Positions 52,703 to 62,386 of a stretch of DNA of 64,000 nt are shown piece after piece. The DNA comes from Cobetia crustatorum. Its GTDB lineage: Bacteria; Pseudomonadota; Gammaproteobacteria; Pseudomonadales; Halomonadaceae. The position numbers and the translations under genes are program-made. Location: contig NZ_JEMF01000019.1 in the NCBI RefSeq assembly GCF_000591415.1, forward strand, positions 62,001 through 126,000, in the 5' to 3' direction. Position 1 is the stretch's first letter. Each line of letters opens with the position of its first letter. The notes beneath the pieces were generated by a model, which had not been told where the DNA came from, searched no databases, and saw only the letters and a program-made list of their open reading frames with translations.

Positions 52703-52855
52703 GAGACTTCAAGCAAGTCAGAACTTCGAACAGATAGGAGCTTCAAATAGGTAGGAGCTTCAAATAGGTAGGAGCTTCAAATAGGTAGGAGCTTCAAACA
52801 GGTAGGAGCTTCAAACAGGAAGGAGCTTCGAACAGATAGGAGCTTCGAGCGGAAA
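52703..52855 (-). repeat. 17-base tandem repeat array downstream of tRNA-Asn genes
   Basis: About nine units of 17 bases, consensus GGAGCTTCAAATAGGTA on the plus strand. Units starting at 52737, 52754 and 52771 are identical; 52788 and 52805 differ slightly, and 52822 and 52839 more. Degenerate units precede at 52703 and 52720. There are no spacers, so it is not CRISPR. Read from the minus strand it is C/U-rich and follows the tRNA-Asn cluster. The rest of the 52539-52941 gap is purine-rich on the plus strand without a gene. Confidence 0.9.
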
Positions 52856-52941
52856 GATAGCCTCAATGCCACAGGAGATCTTCAGGAAGCCAGGTAAAGC
52901 AGAGCATATCGACTAACAAGGGAAGAGAGAAAGTGTGATAT

Positions 52942-53017
52942 TGGCTCCTCGAACAGGACTCGAACCTGTGACCCAATGATTAACAGTCATTTGCTCTACC
53001 AACTGAGCTATCGAGGA
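52942..53017 (-). tRNA. tRNA-Asn (GTT), copy 3 in transcription order
   Basis: 76 bases, CCA encoded; minus strand begins TCCTCGATAGCTCAGTTGG. The anticodon loop CTGTTAA gives GTT. Identical to the two copies upstream. Confidence 0.96.
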
Positions 53018-53114
53018 ACATCAAATATCAGACAGCATCATAGCGATACTGTTGCTGGCGATGAAGATAGTCATCGTTCAGCGTAATTTCCGGCATTGGC
53101 AGGAAGCCTTGGAT

Positions 53115-53190
53115 TGGCTCCTCGAACAGGACTCGAACCTGTGACCCAATGATTAACAGTCATTTGCTCTACCAACTGAGCTATCGAGGA
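53115..53190 (-). tRNA. tRNA-Asn (GTT), copy 2
   Basis: Identical 76-base sequence, anticodon GTT, CCA encoded. Spaced 97 bases from copy 3. Confidence 0.96.
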
Positions 53191-53270
53191 ACGACCGGAA
53201 ATCCTTTTGTCATCGATATCATCATTTTTGACATTATCAGTATGACATTTCAAGCATATACCTGTGCTAT

Positions 53271-53346
53271 TGGCTCCTCGAACAGGACTCGAACCTGTGA
53301 CCCAATGATTAACAGTCATTTGCTCTACCAACTGAGCTATCGAGGA
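53271..53346 (-). tRNA. tRNA-Asn (GTT), copy 1
   Basis: Identical 76-base sequence, anticodon GTT, CCA encoded. First of the three in transcription order, probably one transcript with the tRNA-Met at 53521. Confidence 0.96.
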
Positions 53347-53520
53347 ACAACCTTAAGCACGCGACGAATTATACGGAAATACTCAATGGCGTCAACCACC
53401 TTCAGCCATTCAGACGACCGTAAAACCCGCTTGATCCCTCCTTTCGGATTCACTTCTGAAAGCATACAAAGCGACTTTCGGATGTGACAAGGCCCGCACG
53501 GATGCAGGCCTTGGAATCAC

Positions 53521-53597
53521 TGGTGGCTACACCCTGATTCGAACAGGGGACCCCATCATTATGAGTGATGTGCTCTAACCAGCTGAGCTATGTAGCC
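53521..53597 (-). tRNA. tRNA-Met (CAT), elongator type, copy 2
   Basis: 77 bases, identical to the plus-strand copy at 48516-48592 but in opposite orientation; CCA encoded. It precedes the three tRNA-Asn genes. Confidence 0.95.
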
Positions 53598-53719
53598 ACA
53601 CGACGGAGCGTATATTGCAGGTCAGGCTGCTGAATTGCAAGCAGTTTTTATAAAAGACCTGACATACATTCCCGCCGCTGCTCTTCTCTCCTGACACGCT
53701 CGCCGCGCGTCAGGATGAC

Positions 53720-54673
53720 TCAAAGCCCCAGAGAAGATTTTACTGCAGCAAGGCCCTGCTCGCCATCAACAGTCTTCACGCCTTTCAGCCAAGCATCCAA
53801 TACCTGCGAATGATCCTTGAGCCAGCTTACGGCAGCCTCATCAGGATCAGCACCCTCATCCATGATGTCGCTCATGACCTGGTTTTCCATCTCAAGCGTG
53901 AACTCCAGATTGGCCAACAGGGTGCCTACGTTACCGCATTCGGCACTGTAGCCCGCACGGGTATTGGTATAGACAGTCGCCCCACCAAAGTTCGGACCGA
54001 AGTAGTCATCGGCGCCTTTCAGATAGCCCATGTCAAAACGCGTATTCATGGGGTGCGGTTCCCAGCCTAGGAAGACGATCCATTCCTTGGCAGAAATCTT
54101 TGATTTCACTTCAGCCAGCATGCCGGCCTCGGAAGAATCAATCATCTCGAATTCTCCCAAGCCGAAGGCATCATCATCAATCATGTCGGAAATGATCATG
54201 TTGCCATCATTGCCAGCTTCGATGCCGTAGATACGTCCATCGAACTTGTCGATGTTCTTGGCAAGGTCAGCCACTGACGTGACGCCTGCATCGAGCACAT
54301 ACTGCGGCACGGCCAAGGTATATTTGGCACCTTCGAGATTGGCACGCGGGCGTTCGACCTGCCCCTTGTCGATGTACGGATCACTGATCGATGCCATCGA
54401 CGGCATCCAGTTACCCAGGAAGACATCGAAGTCGTTATTCTTCATCCCGGCATAGGCAATCGGCACGGAGATGGTGTCAGAAGTGGTCTTGTAGCCCAGC
54501 CCATCAAGCACACTGCGTGTTAATGCCGTGGTCGCCGTGATATCTGACCAGCCAACCTCAGCGAAACGCACCGTGCGGCACTCCTTCGATACCTCTGCTT
54601 GTGCCTGCGGCACCAATAGTAGTCCCATCGCCAGACCTACCGGCAACACTGCAATACCCAATAATGGTTTCAT
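53720..54673 (-). CDS. choX: Choline ABC transporter substrate-binding protein ChoX
   Basis: 317 residues from ATG 54673 (GGGG upstream); the longer frame adds an unrelated leader. Signal peptide to about residue 26 (PQAQA). The aromatic cage of S. meliloti ChoX (W43, W90, Y119, W205) is matched one residue earlier: W42 in EVGWSDI, W89 in LGNWMPS, Y118 in GAKYTL and W204 in LGWEPH. It therefore probably binds choline in the periplasm. It is divergent from betI across the likely BetI operator. No permease or ATPase gene follows before the tRNAs, so its transporter is elsewhere. Confidence 0.88.
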   Translation of the reverse strand: MKPLLGIAVLPVGLAMGLLLVPQAQAEVSKECRTVRFAEVGWSDITATTALTRSVLDGLGYKTTSDTISVPIAYAGMKNNDFDVFLGNWMPSMASISDPYIDKGQVERPRANLEGAKYTLAVPQYVLDAGVTSVADLAKNIDKFDGRIYGIEAGNDGNMIISDMIDDDAFGLGEFEMIDSSEAGMLAEVKSKISAKEWIVFLGWEPHPMNTRFDMGYLKGADDYFGPNFGGATVYTNTRAGYSAECGNVGTLLANLEFTLEMENQVMSDIMDEGADPDEAAVSWLKDHSQVLDAWLKGVKTVDGEQGLAAVKSSLGL

Positions 54674-54906
54674 GCCTACCCCTTGTCTTGTTGTTCGATT
54701 TTCATTCGGCATCCATACACCGTAATACGCAATGTTCTTGCATAAGTCACCGCCTTGCACAGAGCACCATGGCGCATATATCAAGATACCCTGACAGTGT
54801 TACCCAGTGTTCTACCTGACATCCTGCGTTTTACCAAGCCCCACTTTCAATAAGTATCTATTATGCAACTTGACGCACATCCCGGTAGCCACTACAATTT
54901 TTGTTA

Positions 54907-54920
54907 ATTGAACGTTCAAT
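54907..54920. promoter_or_regulatory. Candidate BetI operator between choX and betI
   Basis: A perfect 14-base palindrome ATTGAACGTTCAAT in an AT-rich stretch of the 444-base divergent gap. It resembles the ATTGAACGTTCAAT-like boxes of BetI regulators as I remember them. Position fits control of both choX and betIBA. Nothing else was recognised in 54674-55117. Confidence 0.6.
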
Positions 54921-55117
54921 AAAATATTTTGGGTGATGCACTTCCTCATGCTTCCCTGTGTCATGAAGGGTCAGCCGATCAAGGGCATCATACCTGCCCC
55001 AACAATAACGGGGCGCCGGAGCAGAATACATGTGGCTTTCAGCAAAACGGTAACAAACACGTACCCTAGCATCATTACGTGATTCCCCCGATATGCCACT
55101 CGACAAGGAGCAAGCTG

Positions 55118-55773
55118 ATGCCGAAAGTGGGAATGGAGCCCATCCGTCGCCGCCAATTGATCCTGGCCACCATGCAGGCTATCGATGAGGCAGGTTTGGC
55201 CGATGCGACTGTGGCGCGCATTGCACGCCACGCAGGCGTTTCCGCCGGCATCATCAGCCATTACTTCGGCGGCAAGGATGGCTTGATGGAAGCCACCATG
55301 CGTCAGATCTTGACTGATCTACGCAGTGCTGTCAGTGAACGCCGTGCCAACCTGGCCAACGATGATGTGCGCAGTCATCTTCATGCCGTGATCGACGGTA
55401 ATTTCGATCGTAGCCAAGTCAGTCAGACCGTCTCCAAGACATGGCTGGCGTTCTGGGCCTCCAGCATGCACCGCATACCGCTTGAACGCCTGCAGAGGGT
55501 CAACGATCGCCGGCTGGTGTCCAATCTGTCAGCACGGTTCCGACGCGCCATGCCACGTGACGAGGCGCGCGATGCTGCAACAGGCTCGCCGCATTGATTG
55601 ATGGTCTTTGGCTGCGTGGCGCATTGGCACCGGATGGCCTTGATATTGAGCGGGCACGTCGTTTGGCCTATGAGTATGTCGAGTATCAGCTAGCGCTTCA
55701 CGCAAGCACCTCGATGATCGCCGAACCGGAAAGCACGCCTGACCTTTGCGCCTGCTGCCAGGCTGAAAACTAA
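55118..55773 (+). pseudogene. betI: Choline-responsive repressor BetI (TetR family), one frameshift
   Basis: ATG 55118 has AAGGAG 7 bases upstream and gives MPKVGMEPIRRRQLILATM, very like E. coli BetI, with helix-turn-helix at about 25-50 (GVSAGIISHYFGGKDGL). The frame ends early after RDEARDAATG. Adding one C at about 55585 (GGCCTCGCC expected, GGCTCGCC present) restores LAALIDGLWLRGALAPDG and a normal C-terminal domain to a TAA at 55771. The restored protein is about 218 residues, longer than E. coli BetI (195), ending in a tail with CACC. Likely functional if the deletion is an error. Confidence 0.86.
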
Positions 55774-55854
55774 CGTTTTATCAGTGACGGCAGCCTTTAA
55801 CGTTCCGTCATGAACACCCATCCCCATTTCCCTGAATCCTTTAGGAGCGCAAGC

Positions 55855-57336
55855 ATGGCTAACGACAATACTAGCTTTCCGATCCAGACCCTTTATATCG
55901 GTGGCCGTCGAGTGGAAGCCACTTCCGGCGAAACCTTCGAGACCGTCAACCCTGCGACAGGCGAAGTCATCGCCGAGATTCAGCAGGCCAACGGCGCTGA
56001 TGTCGATGCCGCTGTCGAAAGCGCTCTGAAGGGGCAGAAAGTGTGGGCTGCGATGACCGGCATGGAGCGTTCGCGCATCCTGCGTCGTACCGTCGACCTG
56101 CTACGTGAGCGCAACGATGAGCTGGCACTAATCGAGACTCTCGACACCGGAAAGCCGCTGTCCGAAACCGAAGTGGCCGACGTCGTGACCGGCGCCGATG
56201 CTCTCGAATATTACGCAGGCCTCGCGCCGGCTATCGAAGGCACCCAAGTCCCGCTGCGCCAGGAAGCCTTCGTCTACACCCGCAAGGAACCGCTAGGTGT
56301 CATTGGCGCCATTGGTGCCTGGAACTACCCGATACAGATCGCTTGCTGGAAGTCTGCCCCGGCACTCGCTGCTGGCAACTCCATGGTCTTCAAGCCCAGC
56401 GAAGTCACTCCGCTGACTGCACTGAAGCTGGCCGAGATATTCACCGAAGCCGGCCTACCAGACGGTGTGTTCAACGTCGTACAGGGTGACGCTCGCGTCG
56501 GTGTGATGCTGACCGAACATCCGGACATCGCCAAGATTTCCTTCACTGGAGAAGCCGGTACCGGCAAGAAGGTCATGTCCGCGTCCGCTTCCTCGAGCCT
56601 GAAAGAAGTCACCATGGAGCTGGGCGGCAAGTCCCCGCTGCTGGTGTTCGCGGACTCCAATCTCGATCGTGCTGCCGACGGTGCCATGATGGCCAACTTC
56701 TACAGCTCCGGTCAGGTCTGCACCAACGGTACTCGCGTGTTCGTCGAGTCCAGCGTCAAGGATGCCTTCGAAGCCAAGATTCTCGAGCGTGTCGCTCGTA
56801 TCAAGGCAGGCGATCCGCAGGATCACTCCACCACCTTTGGCCCGATGGTCAGCTTTGAGCACCTCGACAAGGTCATCTCCTACCTGGAGATCGGCCGTCA
56901 GGATGGAGCGCGTCTGATTGCCGGTGGCGAGCGCATGACCGAAGGCGAATTCGCCAAGGGCGCCTGGGTAGCACCGACCGTCTTCACCGATTGCAGCGAT
57001 GACATGCGCATCGTCAAGGAAGAGATCTTCGGTCCGGTGATGGCCATTCTGTCTTTCGATAGCGAAGAAGAAGTTATCCGTCGCGCCAACGACACTACCT
57101 ACGGCCTGGCTGCTGGCCTGTTCACCGAGAGTCTGAACCGCGCGCATCGCGTGATTCATCAGCTCGAAGCCGGTATCTGCTGGGTCAACACCTGGGGTGA
57201 ATCTCCGTCTGAAATGCCGGTCGGTGGCTACAAGCAGTCCGGTATCGGCCGTGAGAACGGCGTAGAAACGCTGGCGCATTACACCCAGACCAAGTCTATT
57301 CTGATCGAGATGGGGCCGTTCGAGTCCGCTTTCTAA
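55855..57336 (+). CDS. betB: Betaine aldehyde dehydrogenase
   Basis: 493 residues from ATG 55855, with TAGGAG 8 bases upstream. Aldehyde-dehydrogenase motifs: [20 protein letters not shown], catalytic Glu in MELGGKSP and Cys in [14 protein letters not shown], and the [16 protein letters not shown] segment of BetB. It oxidises betaine aldehyde to glycine betaine with NAD(P), giving an osmoprotectant. Between betI and betA, in standard order. Confidence 0.96.
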   Translation: MANDNTSFPIQTLYIGGRRVEATSGETFETVNPATGEVIAEIQQANGADVDAAVESALKGQKVWAAMTGMERSRILRRTVDLLRERNDELALIETLDTGKPLSETEVADVVTGADALEYYAGLAPAIEGTQVPLRQEAFVYTRKEPLGVIGAIGAWNYPIQIACWKSAPALAAGNSMVFKPSEVTPLTALKLAEIFTEAGLPDGVFNVVQGDARVGVMLTEHPDIAKISFTGEAGTGKKVMSASASSSLKEVTMELGGKSPLLVFADSNLDRAADGAMMANFYSSGQVCTNGTRVFVESSVKDAFEAKILERVARIKAGDPQDHSTTFGPMVSFEHLDKVISYLEIGRQDGARLIAGGERMTEGEFAKGAWVAPTVFTDCSDDMRIVKEEIFGPVMAILSFDSEEEVIRRANDTTYGLAAGLFTESLNRAHRVIHQLEAGICWVNTWGESPSEMPVGGYKQSGIGRENGVETLAHYTQTKSILIEMGPFESAF

Positions 57337-57814
57337 GGCCTCAGAACACAAAGCTCGCAAGTCCTTGGCCAGCAGCGACCTGAGCGCGCTGGCCTGCTTG
57401 AAGGGTTTATCCGGCGGGTGCCGGACAGCAAAGCACCCGATGTCCTACCTGCCGGCATGGCGATCACTCGTCATGCCGGACTGCACTGAGCGTCCGCTTT
57501 CATCTCAATGGGTTCACCATCGGATGACAGCCATGCGGTGCGGTCAGTGCCCTGATTCCCATGTCTCGTCGTACCCTCCGTTGACTGCTCTTCACGTCAC
57601 GCAAGGCACTGACGATGCCATGTCATCGATGCATATCAATCAATGATAGCTCGATGATAGTTATGACCCTGACCATTTGACGCTTCTGCCCTGCGGGGCC
57701 AGCTCGATCACTCGGGTCTTGCCACGAGACCAGATGATTCCGACAAGACCCACGAGTCAATCGCCAGCCCTGTGATGTCTCATGACAGAGACGCAGAATG
57801 CCTGAGGAGAATGC
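57337..57814 (+). other. Long betB-betA gap
   Basis: 478 bases where most bet operons have few. I see a small stem CCGGCATG / CATGCCGG at 57452-57479 and a direct repeat GATAGCTCGATGATAG-like near 57645, but no credible gene. It may hold a separate betA promoter. Confidence 0.4.
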
Positions 57815-59530
57815 ATGAGCCATTTCGATCGTGAATACGACTACGTCATCATCGGTGCGGGTAGCGCCGGTAACGTGCTGGCCACCCGCCTGAGCGAAGA
57901 TGCTGATATCAGCGTGCTGCTGCTGGAAGCCGGTGGTCCCGATTATCGCTTCGATTTCCGCACCCAGATGCCGGCGGCACTGGCCTTCCCGCTTCAGGGC
58001 CAGCGCTACAACTGGGATTTCCGTACCGATCCCGAGCCGCACATGAATGACCGCCGTATGGAATGTGGTCGTGGCAAGGGCCTGGGTGGCTCTTCACTGA
58101 TCAATGGCATGTGCTACATCCGTGGCAATGCGCTGGATTACGATAACTGGGCCAAGGATCCGATCCTCGCCGACTGGAACTACCGTCAGTGCCTGCCCTA
58201 CTTCCGCAAGTGCGAAACACGTGACATCGGCGCGAACGACTATCACGGTGGCGATGGTCCGGTCTCCGTGACCACGCCAAAGGAAGGTAACAACGAGCTG
58301 TACCACGCCTTCATCGCCGCAGGTATCGAGGCTGGCTACCCGGCCACCGAAGACGTCAATGGCTACCAGCAGGAAGGTTTCGGCCCGATGGACCGCTTCG
58401 TGACCAAGAATGGGCGTCGCGCCTCCACCGCCCGCGGGTACCTGGATACTGCAAAGAAGCGCCCTAACGTCACCATCGAGACGCGCGCCACTACTGATGT
58501 CATCCTCTTCGAAGGCAAGACAGCCGTTGGCGTGAAATACGAGCGTAAAGGGCAGGATCATCGCGTTCGCGCACGCAAGGAAGTGCTGCTGTGTGGAGGT
58601 GCCATCGCTTCACCGCAGATTCTGCAGCGCTCTGGTGTCGGCAACCGTGAAAACCTCGAGCCGCTGGGCGTGACGATGGTGCATCACCTGCCGGGCGTGG
58701 GTGAAAACCTGCAGGATCACCTGGAACTCTACATCCAGTATGAGTGCACCAAGCCGATCTCACTGTACCCGTCACTCAAGTGGTACAACCAGCCGCCGAT
58801 CGGGCTGGAATGGATGCTCAAGGGCACCGGTATTGGCGCCAGCAATCAATTCGAAGCTGCCGGCTTCATTCGCAGCGATACCAACGAAGAATGGCCGAAC
58901 CTGCAGTACCATTTCCTGCCGATCGCGATCAGTTACAACGGCAAGAGCGCCGTACAAGGTCATGGTTTCCAGGCACACGTCGGTTCCATGCGCTCCCAAA
59001 GCAAGGGTCGCGTTCGCCTGACCTCGCTGGATCCCAAGGCGGCACCGTCGATCTTCTTCAACTACATGGCTGAAGAACGTGATTGGCAGGAATTCCGTGC
59101 CGCCATTCGCCTGACGCGCGAAATCATCGCGCAGCCGGCAATGGACGACTATCGCGGACAGGAATTGGCACCAGGCGCGCAAGCACAGACCGACGCAGAG
59201 CTCGACGAGTACGTACGTAACCACGCCGAGACCGCCTACCACCCATGTGGCAGCTGCCGAATGGGCAGTGATGCGACCTCTGTCGTCGACGGCGCAGGTC
59301 GCGTACATGGGCTCGAGAACCTGCGTGTCGTGGATGCATCGCTATTCCCGATCATCCCGACGGGCAATCTCAATGCGCCGACGATCATGCTGGCCGAAAA
59401 AATGGCCGACAAGATTCGTGGCCGCGAGGCACTACCTGCCTCCAAGGCTGACTACTTCGTGGTCGAGCCTGGCACTCCGGCCAAGCAGCCATCCAAGCGT
59501 CAGATCGATTCAGTCCCGATCAACGACTGA
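57815..59530 (+). CDS. betA: Choline dehydrogenase
   Basis: 571 residues, a GMC-family flavoprotein. The FAD motif [18 protein letters not shown] is at about 12-29, GMC signatures in [15 protein letters not shown] and [15 protein letters not shown], and the active-site His476 in [10 protein letters not shown]. It oxidises choline to betaine aldehyde at the membrane. GAGGAG lies 6 bases before the ATG. Confidence 0.96.
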   Translation: MSHFDREYDYVIIGAGSAGNVLATRLSEDADISVLLLEAGGPDYRFDFRTQMPAALAFPLQGQRYNWDFRTDPEPHMNDRRMECGRGKGLGGSSLINGMCYIRGNALDYDNWAKDPILADWNYRQCLPYFRKCETRDIGANDYHGGDGPVSVTTPKEGNNELYHAFIAAGIEAGYPATEDVNGYQQEGFGPMDRFVTKNGRRASTARGYLDTAKKRPNVTIETRATTDVILFEGKTAVGVKYERKGQDHRVRARKEVLLCGGAIASPQILQRSGVGNRENLEPLGVTMVHHLPGVGENLQDHLELYIQYECTKPISLYPSLKWYNQPPIGLEWMLKGTGIGASNQFEAAGFIRSDTNEEWPNLQYHFLPIAISYNGKSAVQGHGFQAHVGSMRSQSKGRVRLTSLDPKAAPSIFFNYMAEERDWQEFRAAIRLTREIIAQPAMDDYRGQELAPGAQAQTDAELDEYVRNHAETAYHPCGSCRMGSDATSVVDGAGRVHGLENLRVVDASLFPIIPTGNLNAPTIMLAEKMADKIRGREALPASKADYFVVEPGTPAKQPSKRQIDSVPIND

Positions 59531-59562
59531 TATAGGGAAGCCCTCAGTGCTTCCCGCCAGCG

Positions 59563-59591
59563 AAAGGCTCCGCATCGCGGGGCCTTTTTTG
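59563..59591 (+). terminator. Terminator after betA
   Basis: A stem AAGGCTCCGC / GCGGGGCCTT with loop ATC, followed by T6. Confidence 0.85.
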
Positions 59592-59684
59592 TGTCTATCG
59601 CTCACACAGCGGACCTGATACTGGAAGGCATTCGACCTTGGGTGAACTGGCAGAGAGTGAGAACATGGGATACTCTGAACATAA

Positions 59685-59703
59685 TTCAAACAACTGTTCT
59701 AAA
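59685..59703 (+). promoter_or_regulatory. Possible fatty-acid regulator site before fadE
   Basis: TTCAAACAACTGTTCTAAA is an imperfect palindrome about 70 bases before the fadE ATG. The core CAAAC-N4-GTT resembles the PsrA site of Pseudomonas (as I recall, G/CAAAC-N2-4-GTTTG/C). Weak evidence. Confidence 0.35.
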
Positions 59704-59774
59704 CGCATGGCTGCTATGCTGGTGAAGAAGGCCATTCTCTAGAGCTCATCCCCTCGCTACCCGGAGGTCCTGCC

Positions 59775-62243
59775 ATGACGCAGATCATCCTTATCCTTGT
59801 CGCCCTTGCCGGTCTATTGACCGTCATGGCGCGTGAAGCCGGCGCACTCGCCGCCATTGGTGTGCTGGCCGTCACCGGCTTGATCGGCCTTGGTGTTGAT
59901 GCGCCAATACTGGGCAGCCTGTTGCTGATCGCAGCAGCATTGGTAGCCATCTGCGGCCTACCGGCACTGCGCACCAAGTGGCTTAGCCCGCGTCTGTTCG
60001 ACATGTTCAAGAAGGTCTCACCGAAGGTTTCCGCGACCGAAAAAGTCGCCCTGGAAGCCGGTACCGTGTTCTGGGACGCCGAACTGTTCTCTGGCAAGCC
60101 GCAGTGGGACACTCTCACCGCACAGCGAAATGACGGCATTTCCAGCGAAGAACAGGCCTTCATTGACCAGCAATGTTCCATCGCCTGTGGCATGACCAAC
60201 AGCTGGGAGATCGCCCGCGAGCGCGCGGATCTTCCCGCTGAGTTGTGGGAATTTCTCAAGCGCGAGAAGTTCTTCGGCATGATCATTCCCAAGCAGTACG
60301 GCGGCCTCGGCTTCTCGGCCAAGGCACAGTCACTGGTGCTGCAGAAGCTTGCGGTCAACGAGACGCTGATGGTCACCGTCGGTGTGCCCAACTCCCTCGG
60401 CCCGGGTGAGCTGCTGCTCAAGTATGGATCTGAAGAACAGAAAGACTTCTATCTGCCGCGCCTGGCGGATGGCCGCGAGATCCCCTGCTTCGGTCTGACC
60501 GGGCCGCGTGCCGGTAGTGACGCGACCTCAATCCCTGACACCGGTATCGTGTGTCGTGACATGCATGAAGGCGAAGAAGTCGTCGGTATTCGCCTCAACT
60601 TCGAGAAGCGTTGGATCACACTGGCACCAGTCGCCACCGTAGTGGGTCTGGCATTCCGCATGTTTGACCCGGAGCACCTGCTGGGCGATGTGGAAGATAT
60701 CGGCATCAGTTGTGCTCTGATTCCACGAGACACCGATGGCATGGATATCGGCCGTCGTCACCACCCGATCGGCGCCCCCTTCATGAATGGCCCCATCTTC
60801 GGCAAGGATGTCTTCATTCCGCTCAGCTACCTGATCGGTGGCCAGGAGATGGCAGGTCAAGGCTGGAAGATGTTGGTCGAATGTCTGTCCGTGGGTCGCT
60901 GCATCACGCTACCGTCAGGCTCTGCCGGTATCTCGCGCTATGCACTGGGCTGGAGCGCTGGCTTTGCGCGTGTCCGTCGTCAGTTCAACCTGCCTGTCGC
61001 CGAGATGGAAGGCGTACAGGAGCCGTTGGCTCGCATGGCCGCGATGAACTACATCAGCCAGGCCGCGGTGCTGCATACCGCCAACATGATCGACAATGGC
61101 CACAAGCCGGCCGTGCCCTCCGCCATCCTCAAGAGCCAGCTGACCGAAATGGCCCGCTCGCTGCTGGCGGACGGCATGGACATCCACGGCGGCCGTGGCG
61201 TGACACTGGGCCCGCGCAACTATATCGGCGTGGCTTATGCGGGCACCCCTGTCTCCATCACGGTGGAAGGCGCCAACATCATGACTCGCAACCTGATGAT
61301 CTTCGGTCAGGGGGCAATTCGCTGCCACCCATATGTACTCGATGAACTGGCAGCCAAGGATGCTGATGACCTCAACGCTTTCGATAGCGCCTTCTTCAGC
61401 CACGCAGGCCTGATCTTCGGCAACGCGGCCCGCGCTTTCACCCAAAGCTTCGGCATCGGTGGCAAGGCTAGTGGCTTCGATGCGATCGCTACCCCTTACG
61501 CACGCCACATCAATCGCGTCAGCGCCGCCTTCTCGCTGTCTGCCGATGCGGCCATGGCGAGCCTTGGGGCCAGCCTCAAGGCACGCGAGATGCTCTCTGC
61601 GCGTCTGGGTGATGTGCTATCCAATCTGTATCTGGCATCACTGACGCTAAAGCAGTGGCACGAGACAGAGGCTACCGAGCACGAAGAGGCGCTGTTCCAC
61701 TACAGCATGCAGTGGTTGCTGCATCGTGCAGAGACGGCATTGGATGAGCTATTCGCCAATCTGCCCAACCGAGCACTCGGTACCATCCTGCGTGTCATTG
61801 CCCTACCGCGTGGCCGTCAGTTCGCGATGCCGAAGGATACGCTGACGCGTGAAATCGCCCGCGCCGTCTCCACCGACAGTGCCTTACGCACCAAGCTGAC
61901 CGCCAATACCTGGGATGTGCAGGACGAAGGCCAGCAGGACAATGCCCTCGCGCGCTACAACGCGCTGCTCAAGGACTATCCGCGCGCAGAGCCTATCTAC
62001 AAGACGTTGGCCAAGGCATATCACAAGGGCGAGATTCCCGCTGACGCCCTGTCCCCGGAAGAGCGCATCGAAGCAGCAGTCGAGGCAGGTATTCTGTCCG
62101 GCGAAGATGGCGACTTCATGCGCACCTTTGAAGCCGAGGTCCTCGACATGCTGACCGTCGATCACTTCGAGTTCGATGCTTTCGTGCGCCAGACAATGAG
62201 TACCGAAGGTACCTCCTCCAACGATCAGCAGAATGCTGCCTGA
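59775..62243 (+). CDS. fadE: Acyl-CoA dehydrogenase FadE
   Basis: 822 residues, the long membrane-associated FadE type (E. coli 814). Two or three N-terminal hydrophobic segments (3-60), then VSATEKVALEAGTVFWDAEL; acyl-CoA dehydrogenase core from about 120 with GLTGPRAGSDAT and the flavin/substrate segments; a FadE-specific C-terminal domain follows. It carries out the first step of beta-oxidation. GGAGGT lies 6 bases before the ATG. Monocistronic, with its own terminator. Confidence 0.95.
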   Translation: MTQIILILVALAGLLTVMAREAGALAAIGVLAVTGLIGLGVDAPILGSLLLIAAALVAICGLPALRTKWLSPRLFDMFKKVSPKVSATEKVALEAGTVFWDAELFSGKPQWDTLTAQRNDGISSEEQAFIDQQCSIACGMTNSWEIARERADLPAELWEFLKREKFFGMIIPKQYGGLGFSAKAQSLVLQKLAVNETLMVTVGVPNSLGPGELLLKYGSEEQKDFYLPRLADGREIPCFGLTGPRAGSDATSIPDTGIVCRDMHEGEEVVGIRLNFEKRWITLAPVATVVGLAFRMFDPEHLLGDVEDIGISCALIPRDTDGMDIGRRHHPIGAPFMNGPIFGKDVFIPLSYLIGGQEMAGQGWKMLVECLSVGRCITLPSGSAGISRYALGWSAGFARVRRQFNLPVAEMEGVQEPLARMAAMNYISQAAVLHTANMIDNGHKPAVPSAILKSQLTEMARSLLADGMDIHGGRGVTLGPRNYIGVAYAGTPVSITVEGANIMTRNLMIFGQGAIRCHPYVLDELAAKDADDLNAFDSAFFSHAGLIFGNAARAFTQSFGIGGKASGFDAIATPYARHINRVSAAFSLSADAAMASLGASLKAREMLSARLGDVLSNLYLASLTLKQWHETEATEHEEALFHYSMQWLLHRAETALDELFANLPNRALGTILRVIALPRGRQFAMPKDTLTREIARAVSTDSALRTKLTANTWDVQDEGQQDNALARYNALLKDYPRAEPIYKTLAKAYHKGEIPADALSPEERIEAAVEAGILSGEDGDFMRTFEAEVLDMLTVDHFEFDAFVRQTMSTEGTSSNDQQNAA

Positions 62244-62301
62244 TAGCAGCGCATCACTCTGCTGTTGCTGGTAGAAAGTGAATGGTAGTCAGCTGAAAAC
62301 G

Positions 62302-62333
62302 TAAAAGCCCCGCTCTATGAGCGGGGCTTTTTT
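62302..62333. terminator. Bidirectional terminator after fadE
   Basis: A stem AAAAGCCCCGCT / AGCGGGGCTTTT with a short loop and A/T tracts on both sides, between fadE and the convergent hypothetical gene. Confidence 0.88.
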
Positions 62334-62386
62334 CGTCAATAGTGCACAATTTTCGTATCGAGAAAAGGCCGATGGAATGACGAGTA

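Noticed and set aside
52703-52855. CRISPR array
   Set aside because: Units are 17 bases and directly adjacent, with no spacers and no cas genes.
52942-53346. Long direct repeats of a mobile element
   Set aside because: The three 76-base identical units fold as tRNA-Asn; nothing like a transposase is near.
56455-57360. 301-codon minus-strand frame opposite betB
   Set aside because: Shadow frame caused by codon bias of betB.
57365-57646. 93-codon frame in the betB-betA gap
   Set aside because: Low-complexity translation without a ribosome site or known motif.
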